Source: Membranipora membranacea
Lineage: Eukaryota; Bryozoa; Gymnolaemata; Cheilostomatida; Membraniporidae
NCBI GenBank assembly: GCA_914767715.1
Contig: OU612067.1
Location: 27,194,162-27,254,161, forward strand
Reading direction: 5' to 3'
Length of the DNA stretch: 60,000 nt
Made by a program: the position numbers and the translations under genes. The notes beneath the pieces were generated by a model, which searched no databases, was not told the origin of the DNA, and saw nothing but the letters and a program-made list of their open reading frames with translations. Positions 1 through 12,575 of the stretch are shown in pieces (the first letter of the stretch is position 1; each line of letters opens with the position of its first letter).

Positions 1-31
1 CAGCCCAAAAGAGTCAGGTATTAATACTTAC

Positions 32-3000
32 CTCCATAGTATCCGTGGTTTTCCTGACTGACTGTGATTCTTCTACTATAGGCTGCAGAATACAGACCAA
101 TCTTGTAGCGTCACTCTCATCATCCATGACATAAGACCTCATCCTCCTGTCCTTACGGAAATAATCAAACTTACACTCTACTATGTGGTGACCATCGTCC
201 TACAGAGGAGAAAATAAGTATGAGATAAAGAGACAGTTCCGCTCCCTAAAATCCAATCTTTGAAATTGAGTTTCTCTTTAAAGGGAGAAGTGCTAATAGG
301 TAGAGCAAGCCTCTCTAACATAACCATGATACGATCAGTTTCTAACATTCCCACTTATCCAACAAACATCCAAAAGGTTGCCTCTTCGAAAAAAGAGTAG
401 CCGGTATCGACGGGCAAGGGTATAGGGTAACTACCCTATGTAAGCCACCTGCACTTAAGGGGCCCGTTAAATAGGGCCGTCAAATAAGACCCAGTGTAAA
501 ATAAAAACAAAAAATAAACTAAAAAAAACTGATCAGTTACAAAACAAGATTATAATAAAATCCACATTGTCGATTATAATGAAGTCTATAGTGTTTCCCA
601 TCAATTATAACTTGTTACAGACCTGTTGTGTTTTCTGCACATCAAGCAGCGCTGACAGATCTAACATCTCAGTGATGTGTCCTTCTATATCCTTTTCTAC
701 TAGCTGAGTCTTAGTGACTGATAACCAGAACTCCTCCGACTCCTCTGTGGGTCTCTTCACTACAAACGGCTCGTGTTCGCTAATCTCCTCATCTACAACG
801 ATATGATAAAATGTACATCATACAAAATTATGGGAACTGGAAGCATAAGGAGTGACATAGATCCAAGAAGTTATGAATACTGTACCCAATAAAAAGGAGA
901 CGAAGACTTGTTCAAATAATTCCAGATCTGTTTCATCAGCTTATGATTTCAGCTCTTCAGTGCAGCATTGTTTGTTCGTACAATGTTAGCGCTTCAACAC
1001 ACACAACTTTAATCTGACTCATCTAATCTAACTTAAATGACATGTGTTACTGTGAAAAAAATATGATAAGAATAAAAATTAACATTGAAAGAAGAAAGTA
1101 AACTTTTAGATATGAATTACATGTGTATGGTAGTTGTCTTCTAATTTTAAAAGAGAAAGTAACTCATATTCTAAACATTGTTTTACACAAAAGATTATCA
1201 GCTTATGATGTATCCTGTGGAATGTCGCAGATAATAGGATTGTGAGCTGGAATGTTGTCAATTGGATGTTCTCTGATTTTCCAGTTGCCAGTATGATGAA
1301 TTTAGTGGTTTCACAGCAGGATTTGAACCAGCAATGCATTGTGGGATACTCATTAAAACACAACTTTGGAAATAGCCATGCTATACGACCAACAACCATT
1401 TGATGTGAGATCTACCATAAAACATAGATGTTTCAAATAAAACTGGGGAGGGAAATTGTCCAAGGGATGTTATCAGATTGGGCATTTGGTTGTAATGTTT
1501 AGGAGAATCAATGGTTGAAACGGTGCATCGCCGATATACAGCTTGCTGGATGATCTCTTCTGTTGGAAGGGGAAACTTGGGGTCACACTACATAGAATAA
1601 TCCCTGTCAACAAAAAAGAGCATTCCATGCTACAACTGGGGGATACTTTAGTAAGAAGTTTGGTAGGTTTTTTATTAGTTCAAAGGTCAATTTGTTGGGT
1701 AAAGTGATTCCTTGAGGACTTATATTATATATAGTATTGAGATACCTGCTTGATCCCCATAGACAGTGTAAACTGAAACTGAGAATTGAAATAAATTTAC
1801 TCAAAACAGCTCACTGTAACTCAGCCACCAGACTTCTTGATTTTTAACAATATCAAAGTTAATATTTTTCTCTACACTGAAATTGAGGCTAAGTTGATTA
1901 AGTCATCTCAGCATTGTATAAGTAATTGGTATTCTATGTCAACAGGAAACGTCTGTGGTGCTGGGTCATATCAGTGAGAAGCTACAGAGGCCGTATCAAG
2001 TTCCAAGAACGGGTACAAGTTTTCCAGCAAAGGGCAAAGTAGAATGAGTTTCTGTTACAAGGATGATATAATAACGTTTTACTGAGCTCATGACTCATAA
2101 CAAACACAGCACCAATAGATGGTATGATTGATACTGATAAATGCACCTCGTGGTGTTACTCATTCCACTTTCTGGCACACTCACCGTCTTCCTCAATGCT
2201 CTCAACACTAAAAGTAGATGAATTATCAGATTCATGTCCATCATTCTGTAAGTCACCGATGGCAGGTCCGTCTCCATTTGTGGCAGGTCTGGCTGTTTCT
2301 GACACCGATGATTCTTCATCAAGACTATTGTACTTGCTCCCGGATTCCTCCAGTATACTAAAAAGTGAGGGTGAATGCGTCATGTTGTAGCACCAAAAGA
2401 CAATTGCTTGTCATGTGTGATAAGGTGAAGACTGTGAGTCCAGATAGGAGGAAAACTGCTTGAATCTTCTGGTATCAAACCAAACACAATGAAGCAAATC
2501 ATCACAAAGGTGATCCATAGATTTAAGTAGCTACTCGATCTCAACTTTGAAGGAAAATCAGTTGAAACTTGACGACAGCTTAAATAGTTCGAATCTTGAT
2601 TTGATTCTGTCTTTATAACTTTAACATATCAGGTACATTTACATTAACAGATAACAGTATCGTACCTAATAGATCCTTCATCTATGACACTACCATACTG
2701 ACTAGCAGGACCTGTGACATCATCAGGTTCATCGTCTCTGATTGGCAGATCACCAGTAGAGACTTGTCCTGATTGGCTGACCTCCTTTTCAGATGAATCT
2801 ACAAGCATCGTAAAGTTTCACTTTTATTAACTTTTCATGTTTCTCAAAAAAGCAGCTGATGAAAATAAATTCAAATAGTCATATTTTAAGAGAGAAGGTA
2901 CCTCTGAACAAGGTTCTAAGGCTGTAGTCAAACTATCAATAGAGGGATGGAGGAAGCTTCTTACTTGTAGATTGTGTGTACGCAGTTTTTACAGGAGGTG

Positions 3001-6000
3001 AGACACCATTAAAGCTCTGAAGCCAGGAATCTCCAAACTCCTCTCTTAGTGTCTCTATCCTACTCTTGGTGTGGGTGGGTCCAGGACCACCCTTACTGGG
3101 TGAATTCTGTACTGATGTGACGGCAGATTCATTACTCAACAAACTCTCATCTAATTTGATAAAAAAAATGTCAATAAAAATACAAAGCCACAAAGCGCTA
3201 ACAAGACTGACCTTTTGTTATCAATATGATACATGAATTTGGTGTCTTGAATTGTTCAGTTAGGGGAGGACAGTCATGGGTTGTGATTAAAGAGGTAGTG
3301 AGAGGAAAGGTAACTTAGGGAGAGTCATAAGAGATAATAGGTTGGAACATGCTTTAATTTGTCAGCGGTAGCCTGCGCACATAACAAGCTGTACCTGATG
3401 AATGTGGGCTGATAGTCAGACCCAAACCAACAAATGTTAGCAGCACAAACGCTGCATTACAGATAATATAATACAAGAAATGATGAAAAAATTAATAAAG
3501 ATAAGACATTGAACAAGCTTCAACCAGCGGGATAGTGTTTGTAGTGTTATGAAAATCAGTCGATGGACACATTAATATCAAGGATCGGAGAATAGAGACA
3601 AATAAGTTTACAACAGCCTTACCATCAGTATCTGGATTCATTCAAATAAAATATGACCCATTTCCAGTTTCCCAAAAACCGCTTCCCCTGTTTTCTAAGA
3701 AAGTCTATCTATATATAAACCCCTAGAATGTTCCTTTCATCGATAGTTTGCTTAAAACAGAAGAACCAGGTAATAAGCTCACCATTCTTATCCATCACTT
3801 TACAATCCATATCATCGCTGGGCTGAGGTATCTCTGTTATCTCATTCACCACTGTACTCCTTACTCTCCGCTTTACTGAAGGTGAGGTGGAGGCTGATTG
3901 GACAGGAGATACAGTGCTGGAAGCTGATTGGCTACTGAACATAGACTGAGGTGCATTCACAGGTGATAGAGGTGGGGTGCGTATTTTAGCCCGCCGTTCC
4001 GAGGCATCTTTACGTTCAACATCAGAGAATTCTTGTCCATCCAGTGAAACCTGAAACATGTATATAAATCATGATTTATTTAGTAATTGGAGAGAAAATG
4101 TATACACAACATATCACAAGGCAGCACAATTATATCTTTCTAGTTTACTAATAACATGTAACTGAGCTGCGGAAGATGAAGTCTAAAGAGATTTGTTTGT
4201 TTGTTTGTTTAATTTATGACTTCTCATCCGAGAATGCTTACATAATAAAAGTAGTGTGCTTTCAAAAAGCCCCTCTAAAAATATATGAACAAAAATAAAA
4301 TAAATCATTTCAAACGGCATAAAACTCAGGATTGGCAAAAATTCCACATTTTCTCTTCTCAGTTCGACATTTAGGCATACTAATGGTGCCCTCAGAGTTT
4401 CGGGTTGAGCGTCTGAGTCTGGTTTTATTGAGCGGAAGTCGATTGTGTAGGGGATGGTTATCGTCAGATAAAATACGATGTACGTATTTGTGGCATATGC
4501 CGTTTAGTAAGTCATTTAGTGGTAGCAAATTCGCAGCTGCAAGTCGATCATCGTAGTGTTCGAGGTCAGAGAAAATAATCCTCATAGCAAGCCGCTGACA
4601 TCTCTCAATATCATTCCTCAGACATTCGGTGGTGTAAGGGTACCAAGCACCTGCAGCGTGGGTGATAGCTGCGACTACTTGGGTTTTGTACATTAGTACT
4701 AGGCTTTGTTGGTTTACTCCGGACTGTTTTAATACGAGCAGACCGTGACATCTTTTGTTCGCTGACTTAGTGATGTTAGCCACATGCTCATTGAATCGTA
4801 GATGTTGGTCGATGGTAAGACCGAGTATTTTGGTAGAAGCTACGTTGTCTACGTTGTGTGATTGATTCATTGTGAGAGTTTTCGACATTATCATCTGTTT
4901 CTTAAGAGAAAGGTTCAATGTCTTAGTTTTTGTAGCATTCAGTAGCATTTTGTTGTCGTGCGCCCATTTAGTATATTCATCAATAAGCTGCTGACTGACG
5001 GGTGGAGGTTCAAACTTGACAGCGTTGTAAGTATTGCTTATTATTTGAAGATCAGCTTTCTGGAGAGACAGGTAGTTGGTTGTGTCATCAGATATACAGA
5101 ATATATTATAGAATGAGATACATATATATATATATTTATATATACATATACATGCTGAGATATATGATACCTTATTGAGGACCATAGGATGAAGGTTAGC
5201 TCCAGTTAGAGGCCTGTGACTTCTGTTAAAGGAGAGAGGATTCTCCTCAAGGTACAGCTGAGTTAGCAGAGTCAGACCTCTGAGAGGGTGTAACACACCG
5301 TGATCACATAATATATTACTAGTCATATCTAATGTCTCCAAATTCTCCAATACTTCTACACCTGCAATAATATGTGTATATTATATGAATATTACCAAGT
5401 CCGTAAATTTACAATGTTGCTGTAGTATTAATCAATTGTGAATACCAGATTTGCACAAAGACAAGCAGGATCAACAATAACATTTTCAATTCTTTATCAA
5501 CATTAGAAAGACGAATCTCGAATCTGCAATAAACATTAGCGGTGAAATCATCGTTGTACTTACCGTTGTGTACAAATCTGTGCGTAAGGACTGTTTTACT
5601 TACCATTTATATGCTCTAGATGATTAGATCTCAGAACTAATGTCTTCATTTTGCTGAAGGCCAGAGTTGAGAATGATGGAATAGTGGTGAGCGAGTTATA
5701 GGCCATATTAACATGTTCGAGCTCAGTCAAATACTGCAACAAAGTAACAAACATAATATCAGTAACTTGGCCTACTGGGAGAGGAATCAAAAACTGTGTA
5801 AGGTTGCCCAAATACCTACACCTCTATAGCTATACCGAGACTCATTGGGGTCTGTAATGTTGTAAGCAATAATTTATATGTCATGTGTCACACCGTACCT
5901 TTTAGCATAGGAGGTTTGGTCTGATCATTGATTTTATGGGAAGTAGAATGTCATTTTACTCATTATTCTCAAGTATTATAGTTGACATCTACTACTCTTC

Positions 6001-9000
6001 TTGCATGAAACGCCCTAACATTGTTATCGAATTCTCAAATTAAGTCCATTCAGTTTGGAGTTGTCTTTTAAAACACATAATATCAGCCGTGAGAGGATAA
6101 CTCGCAAATACAGATAATGATCAAGCTATGACATCAGACTGACATGAGGGCGTGTGTGACATAAGCCTGTGTGTGACATCATGTAATTGTGGCCACTTTC
6201 TAGTTTACTGTTGTTGTATGACGATCTCATAATCTAATAAATATAGACTTAGCTAGTCACTGATAAGTGATCTCTGTATTACTAACCTGTAATTTATCAT
6301 CAGTGTGAGTGAGATAATTCTGACTTAGGTCCAGCACCTCTAAACATGGAACAAGTTTCTGTAAGATGAAAAGTAAACCTTGCGTCATAATAAAACAGCA
6401 AAAATAGGTAAAGATACCTGAACAACAGTATGGCACTCATGTACAGCTGTTTTTCGCAAAAAAATTATCTATCATTAGATACACGACCATCTGATTGCGG
6501 CAGCAATATATGTAAAGTTCTATGCAAGCAAACAAAATTCAAACTGCATTGAATATAACTGATCACTGGGGTCTATTTTTCAATTAAATCAGTATACCAG
6601 CCAAATGGTCTTTTTTCAATCAGCCATATAAAGTACCATGAAAATGACTCTGAATGCACAGTTGCAGCTAAACACAGTTGATCTCGGTCTAAATGTACAT
6701 GATGCATAGTCTACCCCTATCATAAAATAACATTGGTCACATGTACAAAGGGAAACCATGTGATCATTTAGTAAAATCTAGATTAAATTAAGCGCAAAAA
6801 AAATTCAAGCAGCTCTAAAATCTTACGTGATGCAACAGCTAAACAACAATATATGACTATATAATCTACACACCAGAGATTCATCCAGTTCTCTGATGAA
6901 GTTATTAGACAGATAAAGCTTCCTCAGTTTACTCCACACTACGTGTATGTGACTAGCATCTTCTGATATTTTACCCAGGAGATCCTATAAGTAAATAACA
7001 ATACAGGATGTATCAGCCTGTGTCGTAATGCCTCACATGTTTTTGATAAACAAAACTTATCACAGATCAATTGCTTAGTTAGCATCGCAGAGTAAGTATA
7101 TCCTTACTCTGTGTTAGCATCATGCTGAACTGCTTTATGGTCAAAACAGGCATCAGATCAAAGTTGCAGTCTGACCGACACTAGACATACAACCATCATA
7201 CTAAGTTATTACGGTTCAAGGACCTTTTCAATTGACATAATTTGTTATGCGAAAACTTGTAAGCCAGTAAGTGCACTTGTTTATGATCAGTGTCCTACAT
7301 GATTTATCAATTTTATTTATTGTCTACAGTAGCTTACCAACAAGTGAGCCAGGGGGACTAACTTATATAGGATCACAGTATTCAAAATGATATCAAAAAC
7401 CAGAACATACCAAACAAGGGACCCTTACTCAGCCACAAAACCAGAAATATGAAACTCAAGTAGCATCACAGGAGCGATCAGATGAAATTGAAAGTAGACA
7501 CATACTGCTGTTTCTGCTTTTATTACCTCTAAGAAGTTGATGCTGCGACTCATTCGTATAAGAGTGAGCTTATCCTTGAACATATCCAGACCTAATATCC
7601 AATGTGGAGGTAACTTCTTAACATCCAGCTGAGAGAGCGAGTGGAACGTCGTCAAATTAACAGGTGCCTGTATGGTGGAGTTGCCTCCGTGTGACAACTA
7701 AAAATAATACACAAGTTATACGTAATCAATGTTATAAGCGGGCGTCTTTTTAAAAGCCCTTTAGTGGAAAAGGAAGCTTGGAAAAGAGAACTGTAGACTG
7801 CCATATTACCAGTGATAGCTGGTAGTAGCATTTCATTACCAACCACTTTCCCCACCAAGTGGTTGATAATGAAATGCCTCTACCAGGTATTCCGCCACAG
7901 TTTATGCACTTAAACTAGGGAAGCCTGTTTTTAGTAACATTTTAACTGCTGGATTTGTTCACCCTAAAGATCCCTAACTGGCTTTTATTTAAATAGAAAT
8001 AATCTATCATAGCCGAGAAGCTTTCTAAATGTTATTATCAGTAAACAGTAAAAATTCAGCAAAAACCTGATGAAAAGGCTATTCCATTTTGGCAAGTAGC
8101 CATCAGTTTATTGAGACATTCAAATAGCTAGGCCAGGGTCAGGTAGATCATGTGGCAGGTAATAGGGGGCAGTTCCAAAGTACATCTACTTGATTTTAGA
8201 ATCTCATGGTTTATAAAAAGAATCAGAGAAAAAATAACTTATCGCTACTGTGTCAAATTACAACATCAAATCGGAAAGGAAACAATCAATATTATATATA
8301 TATATCTCAGCTTATGATACAAACAATTTTGACTGAAACATGTGGCAGATTTTCAAGCAACTCTTATGAAACTGTAATGTTTTAGTTATAAGTAGTTACT
8401 AGGCCATGTCTTAACAGCAATGAAACTCACTCTGAGATACTTGGTAGAATTTAGAGCATGTTGAAGATAGTTGAGATCCTTGGATAGCTTTTGATCAGAG
8501 ACGCGGGTGTCTGTGAGATGCTCAAACCCATGGTTGAGTATCAATAATACCTCAGGGGTCAAACAGAGAGGAACAACACCCTTCTTAACATCATGTTCTA
8601 CAATTGTAAAAATATAATTTTCATTAGAAAGAGGTGAAAAAAGTAAAATTTACTACCATTGAGGGTCAGTTTGTAGGGTTACTCAACTAATAATCGGATG
8701 TTCACTGAGTGATAAAGGCAATTATAAAGCAGTAATGCATAATCTTTGTTGCTTGTTGTATAAATGCTCAAATCCAAGCTAAGCCTTATCAAAGAGTCCT
8801 TTCTTATCAAGCAGTGACCCGAAGGATGGCCATAGTATCTAACGGTAATGACCTACCCCTAAAACAAATTCGACGAAACTCCATAATGGAATCTGTGAAA
8901 ATAGTTTTTATTTTTGCAGCCCAATTCTGGAATCCGCTGCTGCCGGATCAGGAGCAGAAACAAGAATGAGCTGCGTGGGAAGGCTAGACTTTGCTCAAAC

Positions 9001-9978
9001 AACTCTCATCTTACATAAGCTTACACACACTTGTCAATTATGGCAACAGCCCAAAAAACTCGACAGCATCAATACAGAAAACCGCTCACACATAGCGTAA
9101 CCCGACAAGTGTTACGCAACACAAACCCTCACAGCGGGTATGAAAACAACCAGCTACAGAAATGACAAGACTACTAGCCTACCAGCTGCAATGCCTCACT
9201 TCAATTTCCAGATCAAAATTTTTCGGAAGACATTTTGTGTTTTGTTTTCTAGGACAGTGATGGCATACATCCAAAGATTGAGTTATTTTGGTCCTAATCC
9301 TCACTTACTATTTGTCCTACATGTCGATTACCGAGTAGACAACACAGCATCAAATTACGAGCTCATCCTGAGAGCTAAACTAACAATCTGAAGTACTACT
9401 TAGGATTACAAAAATCATTCAGAAAAAGAAAGAATTTGGAAAATCTGGATATTAGCCAATAAATATTTTTCCAGCTGCCATCTGAATAACTTGCGAATAA
9501 TTTTCATACTAAGTACCAACATATTGTCTGGAATTAATCTGACCTAAAGTCCATCACCCTTATACGACACAAGACTGTCCAAACTGTCCCATTGTTACGT
9601 AATGGGGCTGTATGCTGGCTTTACCTCACTTTGCCACTGACAGATGAGACCATTCATGACTTGATATACTCCTTGAAGCTGTAAACACTCCTTATAGTTT
9701 ATGTTTAGGTGAGTAGAATTTAGCTCCATATTTGCTAAACCAAAATTCACAGATTCATTGCTTCATCTGCTCAGCGCTACCTATAAGGGACAGCTACTAC
9801 TACAGTTTAAACATGAATCTAATTCCCTGGAGAAACTAGTCATGATGTGTCTATTTTCACCAGTATTCATCAATACTCTCCACATACCGTTCTCAGAGAC
9901 AATTTGCTGAAGATTATGAATGACACTGTCTTTTGTTCTCACTCCACCTTCGGGTTGTCTTCTCCCTCTCTCATCCAT
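32..9978 (-). CDS. STK11IP: STK11IP/LIP1-like LKB1-interacting leucine-rich repeat protein (3' end beyond window)
   Basis: In animals STK11IP is a cytoplasmic scaffold that binds the LKB1 (STK11) kinase. Fourteen exons join in phase to 740 codons: 9804-9978, 9630-9734, 8431-8597, 7527-7697, 6874-6984, 6287-6358, 5604-5733, 5171-5361, 3783-4050, 2965-3150, 2666-2798, 2185-2357, 623-792, 32-199. The start is the ATG at 9978; the only further upstream in-frame candidate is a TTG. Residues about 150-370 are leucine-rich repeats (e.g. LRKLYLSNNFIRELDESL, LTQLYLEENPLSF). Next come a Ser/Pro-rich linker, the family motif EEFGDSWLQ (about residue 500), an acidic stretch, and a PH-like region (about 630-735). 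The order and local motifs match remembered vertebrate STK11IP throughout. The C-terminal exons are missing because the window ends. It is divergently placed to TRMU. The intron between exons 8 and 9 carries a retrotransposon fragment. Confidence 0.9.
4310..5100 (-). mobile_element. 5'-truncated non-LTR retrotransposon (CR1/L2/Jockey-like) reverse transcriptase C-terminus
   Basis: This lies inside the intron between STK11IP exons 8 and 9, in the same orientation as the gene. An open frame of about 260 codons begins near an RT catalytic-type SDDTT motif. It continues with the RT thumb and C-terminal motifs typical of LINEs: WAHDNKMLLNATKTK, KILGLTIDQHLRFNEH, AGAWYPYTTECL, ERCQRLAMRIIF, NHPLHNRLP and a terminal PKCRTEKRK before the stop at 4310. 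The endonuclease and most of the RT domain are absent, so it is a dead 5'-truncated copy. The frame is unbroken, which suggests a fairly recent insertion. It runs open into the upstream STK11IP exon only because no stop lies between; the exon's own donor is at 5170. Confidence 0.85.
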
Positions 9979-12575
9979 TGAAAAAGTCAATTTTTACAAA
10001 ACTACAAACAAGAAAAAACACATATTTCTAGTGAGCCTACCAAAATATCTCATAAAAGAAGCTAAGAGCAGAATACTTAAACTTAGCACAAATCCATCAT
10101 TCATTGACAATTGCACATTACATCATCAAAAAAATTCATTGAATTGATTTGTAGCTCTTACATTAAACTTCATTTTCACACATACAATTGATTCTTTCAA
10201 TAATCATAAAACATTTGGCTAGTTGTGCCGATTGTTACGCTGGCAGAATTTGAGCATCTATATTTTAACAGATCAGTGCACAAGGATTGTCCTAGATAAC
10301 CACGGAAAGAAATGTAATCCAGATGGCAGGTGGCATTAGTATTAGACTATTAAAATATTAATATAATAGTATTACACTCATATCACACTGTATTGCACTG
10401 TAATAATCATAATATAATACATCGTAATGGAAATCCACTGGTTTGGTCCTGACCCAACAAAAATCATCGATGTAGAGCTTTAATAGCACAATTGATCACA
10501 TCTATAACTATCATGGGAGAAGGTTTAACTCCAGGAATTAGCCAAACCAAACCAAACACTCACCACAGCTTCAACCATCCGCAAGATCACCAATTAGTCT
10601 ATATAGGCCTAATATTATTTACGTATTTGCTGAGAAATTTGGTTTTTATAAATATTTTTAATCAATTTCATTGTTGTTACAAGAGACGAAAGCGAGTTTT
10701 GTGTTGTGGTCTAATGTCACGAAACAAGAAATGTGACTTTTAATCAAAGTCCAACCATGACTATATCTAGGACTGCAAACTTTAGTTTTATTGCTCTAGT
10801 ACGAATTGGGCCTGGGACATAAGCCTCTGCTCTGGGATAAACAGAACATCATACAATGTGATGAATGTATGCATATAGACTAGTATTCAGAGACATGCTA
10901 GCTAGCATTGTTTATTACAACAACAGACACCAATCACAAGTTCAGATTCTTGAGGAATTCAACCCGCCGATTCTGAATTTGACAATGGCTCCAGATGGCG
11001 CAACCTCAGTACCTTGAAAGGGGGCCCAGTTGTTGGTCCCGCCTTGGGACAGGACAACTCATCAAAGAACAGATTGGGTTGAATACCCTGCACCCATTCC
11101 ACCTAAAGCTTGAGACCAGACAAGGTTTCTCTGGTTATGTGTCTGTGAGAAGGAGGTGGTGATGAAGACTAATCATCAAAAACGAAAAACTTATTACATT
11201 GTTTGAAGATGTGATAATGGTGGTAATATCAAAGAGTCATTGGTGACACATTGTGATACGTGGTTGGAAGCAATCGCAAGGTGGTTCAACTTAGCCCAGC
11301 TAAGATTTATATCAGTATGCAAGAAGGTTTAGATGTAAATAATAATTACCAGAGAGATAGATGTCGAGTGTGTCTGTCAGTATGTCCAGGTGAGAGTATG
11401 AATGGAATGGATTGGATACCAATGGTGTGTGTTAAGTGTGTAACCTTGTTAGGTCATATAAGTGAGCTAGTTAGTTGTAATGGCCAGTTGACCATCTGTA
11501 TGTATGCTCGATATATGTAGTGGAATACCACCAGCCATGGGTTTTCCCGGCTAAGCCGATGGCATCCCAGAATGCCAGTCAGGGTTTTCCGACTATGTGT
11601 CAGCGACAGCCCAGAACGCGCCAGTTTCCAGAGCTATGCCAATGTTTTTACCCCACCTTTTCCAAGTTACAACTTAAATAGTGTGCTATTGTGTTTGCTG
11701 GAGGAGATAATGACTGGAATAAATACAGTTGAGAATAGCATACAGTAATTATGATGATGACTCAGTAGCTATCAATGCAGAAAGCTTTAGTTGAGTGTGA
11801 TAATATTTTAATTACTACAGGTTGTGTGTAAAAGTATCTCACACATATATACATAGTTTTAAAGTTTAAATTCCCCTCTCACTCCTCACTCAAGCCATGA
11901 TAATGCCACATCACATTGTTGTTGTAGTAAGTTAATAATTAAGTTTGTCGTTGTTCTTGAGTTGTTGTATTTAATATAATAATAATAGTAATAACTCAAT
12001 TGGGCCATCGATTGGAATACAAGTAGTACCCTCACTCTCCTACTTCCAGCATCAATCTATAAATGGAAATATTTTAAATAGAATAAATGGCTTCTCTTTA
12101 ACTTTTAGAACTTACCAGTTTATGACTTGCACTATAGATCAGTCAAACAGAGAAATTTAAAGCAGATCCTTCCTCTACCCTGACTCAGAATTACTCATCA
12201 GTCAGGTCCCCATCAGTCACATGAGTGAACTCTTCTTTCCTTGTCACCTATCAAATATTTTCCGGAAACTTTTGGGTTCGGAGGGTATTTATAAGCTATG
12301 TATAGTAAGAGTTCCATTTTCACATAATATCAAAATGATTATATTCACTTACATATAGAAATTCTGAATGTCGTGGATTCTGCGCTAAAGAATGATTTGA
12401 GCTTGAAGCACTGTATCACTGATGTCCATGATTAGATTTTGATAACTTATCATCGGATATAATAATAGAGAGCAATGTGAAAGGTTCAAGGTCAAGCACA
12501 TTTTGTAGAGGAGAATTAGCTGAAAACTTACAACTAACATGCAAAATAATCAAGCCAAGGACTAGGAGTTGAAAG
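9979..12575. other. Head-to-head intergenic region between STK11IP and TRMU
   Basis: About 2.6 kb separates the two divergent start codons and must hold both promoters. The DNA is AT-rich and I see no convincing TATA box, CpG-rich stretch or RNA gene. The only possible coding item is the small Cys-rich ORF at 11317-11520. Confidence 0.5.
11317..11520 (+). CDS. Doubtful small Cys-rich ORF, possible zinc-binding fragment
   Basis: From the ATG at 11317 the frame encodes 67 residues. It contains CRVCLSVC followed about 20 residues later by VCVKCVTLL and a further Cys (ELVSC). The CxxC...CxxC spacing recalls short zinc-binding domains such as ZAD, but the fit is loose and no downstream zinc fingers are visible. 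A good splice donor (CCAG|GTGAGT) sits inside the frame near 11391, so only the first 25 codons might be an exon. It lies 1.3 kb upstream of TRMU on the same strand. It could equally be chance. Confidence 0.2.
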   Translation: MQEGLDVNNNYQRDRCRVCLSVCPGESMNGMDWIPMVCVKCVTLLGHISELVSCNGQLTICMYARYM

